Source of the DNA: Bacteroidales bacterium UBA1181
GTDB lineage: Bacteria > Bacteroidota > Bacteroidia > Bacteroidales > Paludibacteraceae
DNA: 64,000 nt
NCBI GenBank assembly: GCA_002310215.1
Contig: DBYR01000006.1
Coordinates: forward strand, 1-64,000
Direction: 5' to 3'
In this document: one piece after another, positions 17,876 through 27,181 of the stretch
How positions within the stretch are numbered: the stretch's first letter is position 1
Layout: each line of letters opens with the position of its first letter
Notes under the pieces: model-generated
Databases searched by the model: none
Seen by the model: only the letters and a program-made list of their open reading frames with translations
What the model was told of the DNA's origin: nothing
Program-made: the position numbers and the translations under genes

Positions 17876-19222
17876 TCAATAAATCAGCTTCGTCATAAAC
17901 ATCGCCACAAGGGTGCTGACGGTCACGCAAATCAAGCCTGGGATCATGAAGCTATGGTTGAGCAGGTACTTGCCGATGACGGTGGTGCCAGACCGGTCGA
18001 AGTTCACCGTGGCGATATCGCTTGGATAGTTAGGGATGAAGAAGTAGCCGTAGACGCTTGGCAGAACGCCCAACAGGACAGGTCCAGGAATGCCCAACGA
18101 ATAGGCCAACGGTAACATGGCGACGACCACCGCCCCCTGCGAATTGATCAACACAGAGACCGCAAAGAACGCGAAAGCGATACTCCACGGATATTCACTG
18201 ACAATACCAGTCAAACCGCTCTTCATCACATCAAGGTAATTGGAGAAATAGGTGTCCGCCAGCCAAGCGATACCATAGATGGCGACCACCGCCACCATAC
18301 CACTCTGCCACACCGGTCCCGCCACCGCCTTCTTCGGCTCAGCCTTGCAGAAGAGGATCATCAAGGCAGCCGCCGCGATCATAACAATCTGAATGATGAT
18401 ATTCATACCCAATGGTTTGCCATTGTACTCAGGACGGATATCATGCTCCGCAATCTGCATGACGGAGAACAACACGATGACGGCAAGCGCACCCAAGAAG
18501 ATGTAGACGGCGGCTTTGGCATGAGAACTGACCTCCTTATCGAGCACGGAGGCGGTGCTACCATACATGTACTCCTTCATTTTCGGATCCGCCAGGCGAG
18601 CCTGAAACTGAGGGTCTTTGTCAAGGTCCAAGCCCCTGTTGTAGGACCATGCCGCAGCAGCCATCAGTCCGCAGATGCAGGCCGGGATAGTGATGGCGAT
18701 GACACCAAGATTATTGACGTCGAACCCATTCTCGTTAGAGATGATAACGAACGAGGCCACCGCTGCCGCGATAGGCGAACAGGTGATGCCCACCTGCGAA
18801 GCGATGCTGGCCACGCCACACGGACGTTCCGGACGGATACCCTTCTTCAACGATATATCACAGATGATAGGCATCAACGTATAGACCACATGGCCCGTAC
18901 CGACCAATACAGTCAGGAAGAAGGTACAAAGAGGGGCTAAGATGGTGATGTACTTCGGATGTTTCCGCAGCAGCCTCTCCGCGATCTGAATCAGCCAATC
19001 CATACCTCCGCTCGCCTGCATGATACCCGCGCAAGTGACGGCGGCGATGATGATATAAATAACATCCGTAGGCGGATTGCCTGGTTTTAGTCCAAATCCG
19101 AACACCAAAATGGCCAAGCCGATACCACTGATGGCACCCAAGGCCAAACTACCGTAGCGTGAACCCACATACAAAGCCATCAGCACCACCAACAGCTGTA
19201 AAATCATCATCGTTATCTCCAT
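17876..19222 (-). CDS. Anaerobic C4-dicarboxylate transporter, Dcu family
   Basis: 448-residue membrane protein with ~10-12 hydrophobic helices, ordered like DcuA/DcuB: LGAISGIGLAILVFGFGLKPGNPPTDVIYII near the N-terminus, ILAPLCTFFLTVLVGTGHVVYTLMPII, and a C-terminal helix region with VLPSVYGYFFIPNYPSD. Such carriers exchange fumarate, malate or aspartate for succinate during fumarate respiration or fermentation, which fits an anaerobic Bacteroidales. It is a single gene, convergent with the GH5 gene. Confidence 0.93.
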   Translation of the reverse strand: MEITMMILQLLVVLMALYVGSRYGSLALGAISGIGLAILVFGFGLKPGNPPTDVIYIIIAAVTCAGIMQASGGMDWLIQIAERLLRKHPKYITILAPLCTFFLTVLVGTGHVVYTLMPIICDISLKKGIRPERPCGVASIASQVGITCSPIAAAVASFVIISNENGFDVNNLGVIAITIPACICGLMAAAAWSYNRGLDLDKDPQFQARLADPKMKEYMYGSTASVLDKEVSSHAKAAVYIFLGALAVIVLFSVMQIAEHDIRPEYNGKPLGMNIIIQIVMIAAAALMILFCKAEPKKAVAGPVWQSGMVAVVAIYGIAWLADTYFSNYLDVMKSGLTGIVSEYPWSIAFAFFAVSVLINSQGAVVVAMLPLAYSLGIPGPVLLGVLPSVYGYFFIPNYPSDIATVNFDRSGTTVIGKYLLNHSFMIPGLICVTVSTLVAMFMTKLIY

Positions 19223-19680
19223 GATATTATCTCTTTAAGGTTTTTCTAACAAAAATAGGGTTTTTCTTGGCAAACACAAACCCTTAGGGGCACTATCTCA
19301 CAAACTTTTTCTTAAACGTTTCATGTACACCACCGCAGTTCACACCAGGAATCCCATGATTTCACGTCCTCCACGCCGGAAGCCCCCGCCACGACAGAAG
19401 GCGCTAACACCACTCATTCAAAGGGATTTAGATTCGTCTCCGAGTCTGTGTCAATCGTTTCACCTCGAATTACTTGCATATCCCAAGCTTTTTTCCAAAA
19501 TTTGCGCCGATTTTGTACGTATCATGGCAATAACACTTAAGTGATTTATACACGGGATGCAGAGAGTAGGCAACAAATACTTTTTTAGATGTAAATATTC
19601 AATAAATTCAGGCAACAGCGATTCCGTCGAATAAACATCAACTACGTGAAAGGCGGATATTTATATAACTGATTATGTGA
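19223..19680. other. 458-base non-coding interval
   Basis: Holds the promoter of the leftward dicarboxylate transporter (TATTTTTG on the minus strand, 19250-19257, with TTG at 19277-19279). A 73-codon frame at 19323-19544 has no recognisable domain or start context and is not called. I see no RNA gene or repeat in the rest. Confidence 0.5.
19250..19279 (-). promoter_or_regulatory. Promoter of the dicarboxylate transporter
   Basis: Read leftwards: TTG (19279-19277), 19 bases, TATTTTTG (19257-19250), 28 bases before the ATG. Confidence 0.55.
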
Positions 19681-21174
19681 ATGGAGAAGAAAAAGATTAT
19701 CATCATAGGCGGAGGTGTGTCAGGTATGTCTGTGGGCATCTATGCACAGACAAATGGTTTCGAATCCCAAATCATTGAAAAACATAACATTGCAGGAGGT
19801 ATATGCACAGCTTGGTACCGCAAAAATTACCGGTTCGATTACAGCATCCAATGGTTGGTGGGCACGAAGGAAGGCGCCTTCCATAACACAATGCGCGAGA
19901 CCAACATCATAAACGACCAAGTGCAGATCATCAATGCGGAGATCCACAACCGGAACATCGCCAAAGACGGATCGGACCTGATCATTTACACGGACTTAGA
20001 CCGTTGGAAAGAGTATCTTTTATCGATCTCTCCAGAAGACAAGAAGGCCATCCATAAATTGGCCAGCGACATCCGTTGGGCCTCCCATCTCCAACCGTTT
20101 GACATCGCACCCGCGCTTCGTACCGCGTTTAAATATACCAAAGCATTCTTCCACTGCTTTCCCTCCCTGTATATAGCCATTCGGCACAGGGGGAAGAACT
20201 TCACCCAATATATCGAGTCGCTCAACATCAAAAGCGACGTCTTAAAGAAAAAGCTTCTAAACATCTATGGGGAAGGCAATTACGCCTGCTACGCATTCCT
20301 TTTGATCATGGGTTGGTATTTCCGCAAGAACGCAGGCTACCCAATCGGTGGTTCCTTAGGTGTGGCGGAGCGGATGAAGAGCAGGTACGAATCATTAGGG
20401 GGAGAATTCCTCTTCAAGAAAGAGGTGGAGGAAATCATCGTGGAGAACGGTTCCGCCAAAGGGGTGAAACTGACCGACGGCACCATCCTGAGAGCCGACT
20501 ACGTCGTGAGCGCCGCCGATGGCTACACCACGCTCTTCAAACTGCTGAAAGGTCAATTCAAATCTCCTAAGCTGGACCATGTCTATTCCAAATGGATATT
20601 GTTCACCTCCATGGTGCAAGTCTCATTCGGCATCAACAAAGATCTTCACACCGATTACAGCATACAAGTCGTACAAGCGTGCGGGGAAAAGATCGGAAGC
20701 ACGGAGCTCAAGCACAACTATAGGATCTTGAACTATAACTTTGACCCCACGATGGCTCCGGAAGGCAAATCCTGCATCATCATCCGATTCGACAGTCCGT
20801 ATGACCTTTGGGAAAAATTAGACAAGGAAGCCTATAACGAGGAGAAAAAAAGGATCGAAGAGGATGCCATAAAAATATTGGAGAAACATTATCCTAACAG
20901 TTCCCAACACATCGAGGTGTGTGACATCGCCACCCCATTGACCACCATCCGTTACACCGGGGCATGGAGGGGATCCTACGAAGGCTTCATACCGACACCT
21001 AAAAATGTGATCGACCAATTGGACCAGCGGATACCGAACCTGGACCACTTCTACTTAGCCGGACAATGGTTATTCCCTGGCGGAGGCATTCCCCCGTCGG
21101 TTCAGTCCGGGAAATGGGCAATACAGCTTATATGCCGAGACGAGAAGAGGAAGTTCGTATCGAAACCCCAATAG
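19681..21174 (+). CDS. FAD-dependent oxidoreductase, CrtI/phytoene desaturase-like
   Basis: 497 residues. The N-terminus has a Rossmann dinucleotide motif IIIGGGVSGMSVGIYA and a glutamate (IIEKHNIAGGICTAW) that holds the FAD ribose, as in the phytoene desaturase/amine oxidase superfamily. The C-terminal FAD motif YLAGQWLFPGGGIPPSVQSGKWA is also present. Members catalyse desaturation or saturation of lipophilic substrates such as carotenoids or retinol. No carotenoid genes are nearby, so the substrate is unknown. It stands alone, 185 bases before cysE, which has its own promoter. Confidence 0.85.
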   Translation: MEKKKIIIIGGGVSGMSVGIYAQTNGFESQIIEKHNIAGGICTAWYRKNYRFDYSIQWLVGTKEGAFHNTMRETNIINDQVQIINAEIHNRNIAKDGSDLIIYTDLDRWKEYLLSISPEDKKAIHKLASDIRWASHLQPFDIAPALRTAFKYTKAFFHCFPSLYIAIRHRGKNFTQYIESLNIKSDVLKKKLLNIYGEGNYACYAFLLIMGWYFRKNAGYPIGGSLGVAERMKSRYESLGGEFLFKKEVEEIIVENGSAKGVKLTDGTILRADYVVSAADGYTTLFKLLKGQFKSPKLDHVYSKWILFTSMVQVSFGINKDLHTDYSIQVVQACGEKIGSTELKHNYRILNYNFDPTMAPEGKSCIIIRFDSPYDLWEKLDKEAYNEEKKRIEEDAIKILEKHYPNSSQHIEVCDIATPLTTIRYTGAWRGSYEGFIPTPKNVIDQLDQRIPNLDHFYLAGQWLFPGGGIPPSVQSGKWAIQLICRDEKRKFVSKPQ

Positions 21175-21305
21175 GCAAAATCGGCGCATCCACATTGAAA
21201 CAAATTACATTTACAACATTTGGAGGATGCGGAAGAATTAATTAGCCGATATACATATTTCCCGCGAGAGGGTAGAATCCTTTTGCGGTTTAATATTTAA
21301 GCGGG

Positions 21306-21335
21306 TTGCCTTTTGCGTTTTTTTTAATAACTTTG
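21306..21335 (+). promoter_or_regulatory. Promoter of cysE
   Basis: TTG (21306-21308), 19-base spacer, TAACTTTG (21328-21335), 25 bases before the ATG. Confidence 0.6.
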
Positions 21336-21359
21336 CATCTTCACAAACAAAACGTAAAA

Positions 21360-22238
21360 ATGAACAAAAAAGAAATAGTAAAAAATCTTGCGAAAATCAG
21401 CGATCAGGAAAAGTTCATGAAGACGGAGGGTGGCAAGCAACCGTCGATTCCCGTCATCGAAAAAATCATAGAAACAATCCAACAAATCATCTTCCCCGGT
21501 TATTTCGGAGCGGAGATCCGCAGCACGGAAAGCCGCCACTACCACATAGGCGTGAGCATCGAGAACCTGGAGAAATACCTGAAGGAACAGATAAGTCTGA
21601 GTTTCATGAGCTTCAAAGGAGAGGAGATCCATGATGACAAGAGCGACGAGATCGCTTTGCAGTTCATCGACACCATCCCCGAGATAAAAAGGGTTCTGTA
21701 CACGGATATCGAAGCGATGGCGAAAGCCGACCCGGCCGTCACCGCCTACGGGGAGATCATCTTCTGCTACCCTGTCGTTCAGGTGATGCTCCACTACCGC
21801 GTGGCGCATGCCCTGCTGAAGCTCGGTGTGCCGGTACTGCCCCGCATCATCACGGAGTTGGCGCACTCCAAGACGGGCATCGACATCCACCCGGGCGCAC
21901 AGATCGGTGAATACTTCGCCATCGACCACGGCACAGGCGTCGTCATCGGCGAGACCAGCATCATCGGCAACCACGTCACCCTCTACCAAGGTGTTACGCT
22001 CGGCGCCAAGAAATTCGCCAAGAACGAGCAGGGCGTCCTGCTCAACACGCCAAGGCACCCGATCATCGAGGACAATGTCATCATCTACTCCAACTCCTCT
22101 ATCTTAGGACGTATCACCATCGGACACGACACCATCGTGGGCGGTAACATCTGGGTGACTCAAAGCGTCAAACCTTACTCGAAGATCGTTCAGCAAAGGG
22201 CGGTCGAGGAGATGTTCGCCGACGGTGCGGGAATATAA
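21360..22238 (+). CDS. cysE: Serine O-acetyltransferase
   Basis: 292 residues. An N-terminal helical domain is followed by a left-handed beta-helix of hexapeptide repeats with GIDIHPGAQIGEYFAIDHGTGVVIGE; the catalytic Asp-His pair is in AIDHGTG, and GVTLGAKKF and PRHPIIEDNVIIYSN follow. It acetylates serine to O-acetylserine, the acceptor used by CysK. The start at 21360 is set by the promoter just upstream. The enzyme supplies the three cysK-family genes in this window. It lies 24 bases before the ThiD-AraC fusion and may share its transcript. Confidence 0.95.
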   Translation: MNKKEIVKNLAKISDQEKFMKTEGGKQPSIPVIEKIIETIQQIIFPGYFGAEIRSTESRHYHIGVSIENLEKYLKEQISLSFMSFKGEEIHDDKSDEIALQFIDTIPEIKRVLYTDIEAMAKADPAVTAYGEIIFCYPVVQVMLHYRVAHALLKLGVPVLPRIITELAHSKTGIDIHPGAQIGEYFAIDHGTGVVIGETSIIGNHVTLYQGVTLGAKKFAKNEQGVLLNTPRHPIIEDNVIIYSNSSILGRITIGHDTIVGGNIWVTQSVKPYSKIVQQRAVEEMFADGAGI

Positions 22239-22262
22239 CCCAACGGAGAGTCCCCTCTGCCT

Positions 22263-23354
22263 ATGAAGAGCGACACCCCTATCCTAAGCATCACCGGCTC
22301 CGACGGTTTTGGCGAGACGGGCATACAGTCCGACATCCAGACCATCTCGGAACTGGGGGGCCACCCGCTCTCCATCATCACCTCCGTATCCGTAGAAAAG
22401 GGCGATGGCTCCAAAAGGATATTCGACCTGCCCGTAGAGATCGTCACGGAGCAGGCCCAATCCATCATCGAGAAGGCGAAACCCAAGGCTATCAAGATCG
22501 GGCTGATACGAGACGTTCAAGCCATCCGACGGCTGCGGGATGAAGTCATCGCCTGCAAGACCATCGTATGCGACCCTGGTATCATCTCCTCCGACGGCAC
22601 CCCCCTCGTGCGCAAGGAAACCCTCGAAGCGATAAAAAAACACCTGATACCCATCTCCTCCCTGCTCATCATCAAATGCGAGGAGGCCAAGCTCCTACTA
22701 GGCAAGGAGATCTTCACGGACGATGACATGGTGGCGACAGCCGAAGCCTTTTCCGACATGGGGGCGGAGGCCATCATGCTCCGTGGCGGGCACCAGACCG
22801 AGGGACGCATCACCACCCTGCTCTACCACAAGGGAAGGAAGCGTTTCTTCTCTTCCCACAACATGGACGGATGGCAGAAGCATGGGGTCAGCGGGGCGCT
22901 CTCCTCCGCCATCGCTGTGAGGCTGGCGTTGGGCGACGATATCCCTACCGCCATCCGCAACGCGCACGACTACATCCACAGCCAGGTGGTCTACGCCGTG
23001 CCCTCCCCCGACAAAGCCTACCGGAACGCGGACCTGTACAACCAACTCATGTCACTCATCTCCGAGCATTACCGTCACGCACACGACGTGGCCTACTATG
23101 CGGACCAGCTATCCATCACCCCAAGGTACCTTTCCCAAGTGACCAACAAGGCAGTGGGCAAAACGCCTAAACAGGTGATAGACAACTACCTGATACAAGA
23201 ATCCATCCAACTATTGGAGACCTCCCGCCTCACCATCCAAGAGGTGGCGGACAAACTAGGATTCACCTCACAAGCCATGTTCTGTAAGTTCTTCCGCCAC
23301 TACGAAAAAGTATCCCCTTCCCAGTTCAGGAAATCCTCCTCTTTGTGTTTTTAA
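22263..23354 (+). CDS. ThiD/PdxK-like kinase domain fused to AraC-type DNA-binding domain
   Basis: 363 residues. The first ~255 resemble HMP-P/pyridoxal kinases of the ribokinase superfamily (ILSITGSDGFGETGIQSDIQTISELGG, KIGLI, CDPGI, GWQKHGVSGALSSAIAVRLALG). The last ~100 form an AraC-family double helix-turn-helix (DVAYYADQLSITPRYLSQVTNKAVGKTPKQ and LTIQEVADKLGFTSQAMFCKFFRHYEKVSPSQFR). In the anion-hole region GT-GC is replaced by GVSGALS (the family usually has G-T/S-G-C), so the kinase half may bind a vitamin instead of phosphorylating it. The next genes are pdxS and pdxT, which make pyridoxal phosphate, so a vitamin B6-sensing regulator of pdxST is the natural inference. Confidence 0.85.
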   Translation: MKSDTPILSITGSDGFGETGIQSDIQTISELGGHPLSIITSVSVEKGDGSKRIFDLPVEIVTEQAQSIIEKAKPKAIKIGLIRDVQAIRRLRDEVIACKTIVCDPGIISSDGTPLVRKETLEAIKKHLIPISSLLIIKCEEAKLLLGKEIFTDDDMVATAEAFSDMGAEAIMLRGGHQTEGRITTLLYHKGRKRFFSSHNMDGWQKHGVSGALSSAIAVRLALGDDIPTAIRNAHDYIHSQVVYAVPSPDKAYRNADLYNQLMSLISEHYRHAHDVAYYADQLSITPRYLSQVTNKAVGKTPKQVIDNYLIQESIQLLETSRLTIQEVADKLGFTSQAMFCKFFRHYEKVSPSQFRKSSSLCF

Positions 23355-23386
23355 GTACAGTATTTTACTAAATAGGAATACTTATT

Positions 23387-23416
23387 TTGTCAAACAGCAC
23401 ATTCTGTCCACCTTTG
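23387..23416 (+). promoter_or_regulatory. Promoter of pdxST
   Basis: TTG (23387-23389), 19 bases, CACCTTTG (23409-23416), a near-match to TAnnTTTG. The 99-base gap between the regulator and pdxS leaves room for an operator. Confidence 0.5.
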
Positions 23417-23453
23417 CACCCAAAATAAGAAATTCATAAAAAACAAAGGACAG

Positions 23454-24326
23454 ATGGAAGACAGAACTATTCTTAACCGCAACCTCGCACAGATGCTGAA
23501 GGGCGGTGTAATCATGGACGTGACAACCCCAGAACAGGCTCGTATCGCTGAAGCGGCGGGCGCATGTGCCGTCATGGCGTTGGAAAGGATCCCGGCGGAC
23601 ATCCGCGCGGCAGGCGGTGTATCCCGCATGAGTGATCCTAAGATGATCAAAGGCATACAGGAGGCCGTGTCTATCCCTGTGATGGCCAAGTGCCGTATCG
23701 GACACTTCGCAGAGGCGCAGATCCTGGAGGCGATCGAAATCGACTACATCGACGAGAGCGAGGTGCTCTCACCAGCCGACGACGTATACCACATCGACAA
23801 ACGTAAATTCAAAGTACCTTTCGTCTGCGGTGCGAAAGACCTTGGCGAGGCATTGCGCCGTATCAACGAGGGCGCAACCATGATCCGTACCAAGGGAGAG
23901 CCAGGCACGGGCGATGTGATCCAAGCCGTTAGACACATGCGCATGATGCAGAGCGAGATCAGAAGACTCGGTTCGCTCAACGACGACGAACTCTACGAGG
24001 CGGCTAAGCAATTGCGTGTGCCTTTCGACCTCGTGAAATTCGTGCACGACAACGGCAAACTCCCAGTCGTGAACTTCGCGGCAGGTGGTGTGGCTACCCC
24101 AGCGGACGCAGCCTTGATGATGCAATTGGGCGCAGAGGGCGTCTTCGTCGGCAGCGGTATCTTCAAGAGCGGCGACCCTGTGAAACGCGCGCAGGCAATC
24201 GTAAAGGCTGTGACCAACTACAACAACCCGAAGATCTTGGCCGAGTTGAGCGAAGACCTTGGCGAGGCCATGGTCGGTATCAACGAGAGCGAAATCCAAC
24301 TATTAATGGCTGAAAGAGGAAAATGA
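23454..24326 (+). CDS. pdxS: Pyridoxal 5'-phosphate synthase, synthase subunit
   Basis: 290 residues, full length. Highly conserved (beta/alpha)8 barrel: QMLKGGVIMDV (catalytic Asp-region), CAVMALERIPADIRAAGGVSRMSDP, the lysine in PVMAKCRIGHFAEA, RTKGEPGTG and GGVATPADAALMMQLGAEGVFVGSGIFKS. It condenses ribose 5-phosphate, glyceraldehyde 3-phosphate and ammonia from PdxT into PLP. PLP is the cofactor of the many CysK, CBS, CGL and PatB enzymes encoded just downstream. Overlaps pdxT by 4 bases. Confidence 0.98.
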   Translation: MEDRTILNRNLAQMLKGGVIMDVTTPEQARIAEAAGACAVMALERIPADIRAAGGVSRMSDPKMIKGIQEAVSIPVMAKCRIGHFAEAQILEAIEIDYIDESEVLSPADDVYHIDKRKFKVPFVCGAKDLGEALRRINEGATMIRTKGEPGTGDVIQAVRHMRMMQSEIRRLGSLNDDELYEAAKQLRVPFDLVKFVHDNGKLPVVNFAAGGVATPADAALMMQLGAEGVFVGSGIFKSGDPVKRAQAIVKAVTNYNNPKILAELSEDLGEAMVGINESEIQLLMAERGK

Positions 24327-24889
24327 GAATAGCGATATTAGCATTACAAGGAGCATTCGAGGAACACCAACGAATGCTCCATTCTTTACATGTGGAGACA
24401 TTCCTTGTAAGAAAACTGAGCGACTGGCAACAACCGAAAGACGGCGTGATCCTCCCCGGCGGAGAGAGCACCGCGATGCTCCGGATCATGAAGGACGAAG
24501 AGCTGCTCCTTCCTATCCGTCAGGAGATCGCCAACGGACTGCCCGCCTTCGGCACCTGCGCCGGCATGATCCTCTTAGCGAAGGAGGTGGAGAACGACAC
24601 GAGGGAAAGAATCGCCACCATGGACATCTCCGTGCTGCGGAACGCCTACGGCAGGCAACTCGGCAGTTTCTTTGTCGACGAAGAGTTCAAAGGAATAGGC
24701 AACGTGCCGATGACCTTCATCCGCGCCCCTTACATCACACAGGTACGCGAGGGCGTCGATGTGCTTTCCAGCCACGACGGACATATCATCGCTGCCCGCC
24801 AAGGCAAACAACTCGTCACATCGTTCCACCCTGAACTGAACGAGGACACGAGGATCCACCAGTATTTCCTGAACATGATCCAAGAATAA
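24323..24889 (+). CDS. pdxT: Pyridoxal 5'-phosphate synthase, glutaminase subunit
   Basis: 188 residues. Class I glutaminase: LALQGAFEEHQRML start, PGGESTAM oxyanion region, nucleophile Cys in GTCAGMILLA, and the His-Pro-Glu triad end TSFHPELNED. It feeds ammonia to PdxS. The ATG overlaps the pdxS stop (ATGA), so translation is coupled. Confidence 0.98.
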   Translation: MRIAILALQGAFEEHQRMLHSLHVETFLVRKLSDWQQPKDGVILPGGESTAMLRIMKDEELLLPIRQEIANGLPAFGTCAGMILLAKEVENDTRERIATMDISVLRNAYGRQLGSFFVDEEFKGIGNVPMTFIRAPYITQVREGVDVLSSHDGHIIAARQGKQLVTSFHPELNEDTRIHQYFLNMIQE

Positions 24890-25188
24890 CATTCAAGCAA
24901 TTATCTTAGATATTAAGGGCCTTAACTATGCCCACCTGTTTCGTTTTTGCATAGAATATCAGTTATAGCATCTACCCTTTCCACCCCTTCATAGAATAAA
25001 AATCTACGAAATCCTATCGGTGGATTCCAATATTAGCATATCATTCCATTGCACATTTATCATATAGATAATATATCCATAATTTTAAAAATGTTTGGTA
25101 AATTAATCTACCTACAGTAAATTTGCAATGTCAAACGATAGCAAAACGATAGAGAATACAATAACATAACGAATAGGAGGATTTGAAA
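24890..25188 (+). other. Non-coding interval before cysK
   Basis: AT-rich interval of 299 bases. It contains the cysK promoter with the sulfur box (25077-25125). No Cys-rich leader ORF is found here, unlike the promoters at 32.1 and 37.5 kb. Confidence 0.5.
25077..25125 (+). promoter_or_regulatory. cysK promoter with shared sulfur-regulon box
   Basis: CCATAATTTT box starting 25077, 18 bases before TTG (25095-25097), a 20-base spacer and TAAATTTG (25118-25125), then GCAATGTCAAA-like initial transcript. Box, spacing and downstream text match the promoters at 32063-32111 and 37500-37548. Confidence 0.65.
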
Positions 25189-26127
25189 ATGGCAAAGATT
25201 ATTGAAAGTTCATTGGAGTTGATTGGCAAGACGCCGATTTTGAAACTCAACAATTATTCTAAGAACGCAGGTGTAAAAAACGCAACGCTTTTGGCGAAGT
25301 TGGAGTACCTTAATCCTGCAGGTTCAGTCAAGGACCGTATCGCCCTCGCGATGATCGAGGATGCGGAGAAGAAGGGTGTTCTGAAAGCAGGCGCCACCAT
25401 CATCGAGCCAACATCAGGCAACACGGGTATCGGTTTGGCCGCAGTAGCTGCCGCTAAGGGTTACAAGGCGATCTTGACTTTGCCTGACACGATGAGCGTG
25501 GAGCGTAGAAACCTTCTCAAGGCTTACGGTGCGGAGATCGTATTGACCGAAGGCGCAAAGGGAATGAAGGGTGCCATCGCCAAGGCGGAGGAACTCAACA
25601 AGGAGATCAAAGGTTCTGTTATCTTGGGTCAATTCGTGAACCCTGCCAACCCTAAGATTCACCGCGAGACCACAGGTCCTGAGATCTGGGACCAGACAGA
25701 CGGTAAGGTGGACATCTTCGTAGCTGGTGTAGGTACTGGCGGTACATTGTCAGGTGTGGGCGAATTCCTGAAATCCAAGAACCCGAACGTGAAGGTAGTA
25801 GCTGTGGAGCCTGCCACATCACCAGTCTTGTCAAAAGGAACAGCTGGTTCACACAAGATCCAAGGTATCGGTGCGGGCTTCGTTCCAGAGACATTGAACA
25901 CGAAGATTTATGACGAGGTGATCGCCATAGAGAACGAGGACGCCTTCACCGAGGGAAGGAAATTCGCGGTGAGCGAAGGCATCTTGGTGGGTATCTCCTC
26001 AGGTGCGGCATTGAAGGCTGCCTCCATCTTGGCAGAACGTCCTGAGAACAAAGGGAAGAACATCGTGGTTCTCCTACCTGACTCTGGCGACAGATACTTG
26101 TCAACCGCCTTGTTCTCAAACAATTAA
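25189..26127 (+). CDS. cysK: Cysteine synthase A (first of two near-identical copies)
   Basis: 312 residues. PLP-dependent beta-family enzyme: PLP lysine Lys48 in NPAGSVKDR, substrate loop PTSGNTGIGLAAVAA, phosphate-cup GTGGTLSG, and SSGAALKAA. It makes cysteine from O-acetylserine (from CysE) and sulfide. The ATG at 25189 is preceded by a strong GGAGG (25176-25180), rare in this phylum; a TTG two codons upstream is unlikely to be used. It directly precedes the nitrogenase-like operon, so sulfide released by that system could be captured here. The protein is almost the same as that at 55115. Confidence 0.97.
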   Translation: MAKIIESSLELIGKTPILKLNNYSKNAGVKNATLLAKLEYLNPAGSVKDRIALAMIEDAEKKGVLKAGATIIEPTSGNTGIGLAAVAAAKGYKAILTLPDTMSVERRNLLKAYGAEIVLTEGAKGMKGAIAKAEELNKEIKGSVILGQFVNPANPKIHRETTGPEIWDQTDGKVDIFVAGVGTGGTLSGVGEFLKSKNPNVKVVAVEPATSPVLSKGTAGSHKIQGIGAGFVPETLNTKIYDEVIAIENEDAFTEGRKFAVSEGILVGISSGAALKAASILAERPENKGKNIVVLLPDSGDRYLSTALFSNN

Positions 26128-26169
26128 TCACTGAATCTCGCATACATTCAGCGTATGCCGATGGCAAAA

Positions 26170-26213
26170 AAGGCCGTCGGGAAGGGGGATTACATTCCAT
26201 GCCCGGCGGCCTT
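26170..26213. terminator. Hairpin between cysK and the nitrogenase-like operon
   Basis: AAGGCCGTCGGG (26170-26181) pairs with CCCGGCGGCCTT (26202-26213) over 12 positions including one G-U. No T run follows on the plus strand, so read-through from cysK into the nifB-like gene is possible; on the minus strand a T run follows. Confidence 0.5.
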
Positions 26214-26263
26214 GCCTACAATTAGTTAACACATCGTTTCAAACATATCTTCTACATGCGTCG

Positions 26264-27181
26264 ATGGCTGAAAAGTTGTCGGAGGGGGGATTATTATATC
26301 TAAAATTTATGACTGAGAACCAAGAGAGATTACGCAATAACCATCCATGTTTCGCCTCTAAACCGGGCAATCTGGGAAGGATTCACTTGCCTGTCAGTCC
26401 GGCATGTAACATCGGTTGCCGCTTTTGCAGCCGCGTGCTGAACGACACGGAGAACCGCCCAGGCGTTACGGCGAAGGTGATCAAACCGGAGGAGAGCATC
26501 GCCATCCTTAGAAAGGCGCTGAAGATATGTCCAGACATCAAAGTGGCAGGCATCGCGGGTCCGGGTGACACGCTGGCGACCGACACGGCCTTGGAGACCT
26601 TCCGCCTAGTGGACAAAGAGTTCCCGCACCTGCTCAAGTGTATGAGCACCAACGGATTACTGCTCGACGAGAAGGCGGACCAAGTGATTGCGTCCAAGAT
26701 CGATTCGCTGACGGTGACCGTGAATGCGATCGACCCTGAGATCGAGGCGAAGCTGAACAAGTTCGTCCTCTACCACGGGAAGAAATACGATGCTTACGAG
26801 GGCGCCAAGATATTGATCGAGAACCAGTTGAATGGTATCCGCAAGGTGGCGAAGAGCGGTATCACCGTAAAGGTCAACACCGTACTGGTGCCGCGGATCA
26901 ACGGAAGCCACATCGAGCAGATCGCCAAGACGGTTTCCTCCTTAGGCGCCTCCATCTACAACATCATCCCGCTGATACCGACCTACGAACTGAAAGACGA
27001 GAAAGCGCCTTTCTGCTTCGAGATCGAGGAGGCGAGGAAGAGCGCGGGGAAATACATCGACGTCTTCCGCCACTGCAACCGCTGTCGCGCGGACGCTGTG
27101 GGCGTGCCAGGCGTGAGCGAGTTCTCCAAGGAGGTCTATTCAGAAGATTTTGTAGTATCAGATACTTTTTCACATGGATGA
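26264..27181 (+). CDS. NifB-like radical SAM cofactor synthase
   Basis: 305 residues. Radical SAM CxxxCxxC is Cys48-x3-Cys52-x2-Cys55 in PVSPACNIGCRFC, preceded by HPCFASKPGNLGRIHLP, the usual NifB start. The NifB-type C-terminal cluster motif HCNRCRADAVG (Cys271, Cys274) is present. NifB fuses two 4Fe-4S clusters with a carbide into the 8Fe core of nitrogenase cofactors. This is the short form without a fused NifX domain; a free NifX-like protein is encoded by the next gene, overlapping by 8 bases. Its presence argues that the D/K proteins here carry a complex Fe-S-C cluster. No consensus promoter lies just upstream, so expression may come from cysK. Confidence 0.93.
   Translation: MAEKLSEGGLLYLKFMTENQERLRNNHPCFASKPGNLGRIHLPVSPACNIGCRFCSRVLNDTENRPGVTAKVIKPEESIAILRKALKICPDIKVAGIAGPGDTLATDTALETFRLVDKEFPHLLKCMSTNGLLLDEKADQVIASKIDSLTVTVNAIDPEIEAKLNKFVLYHGKKYDAYEGAKILIENQLNGIRKVAKSGITVKVNTVLVPRINGSHIEQIAKTVSSLGASIYNIIPLIPTYELKDEKAPFCFEIEEARKSAGKYIDVFRHCNRCRADAVGVPGVSEFSKEVYSEDFVVSDTFSHG

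Noticed and set aside
19323..19544. 73-codon frame in the interval before the CrtI-like gene
   Set aside because: No domain, no signal peptide and no promoter or start context; interval is better read as non-coding.
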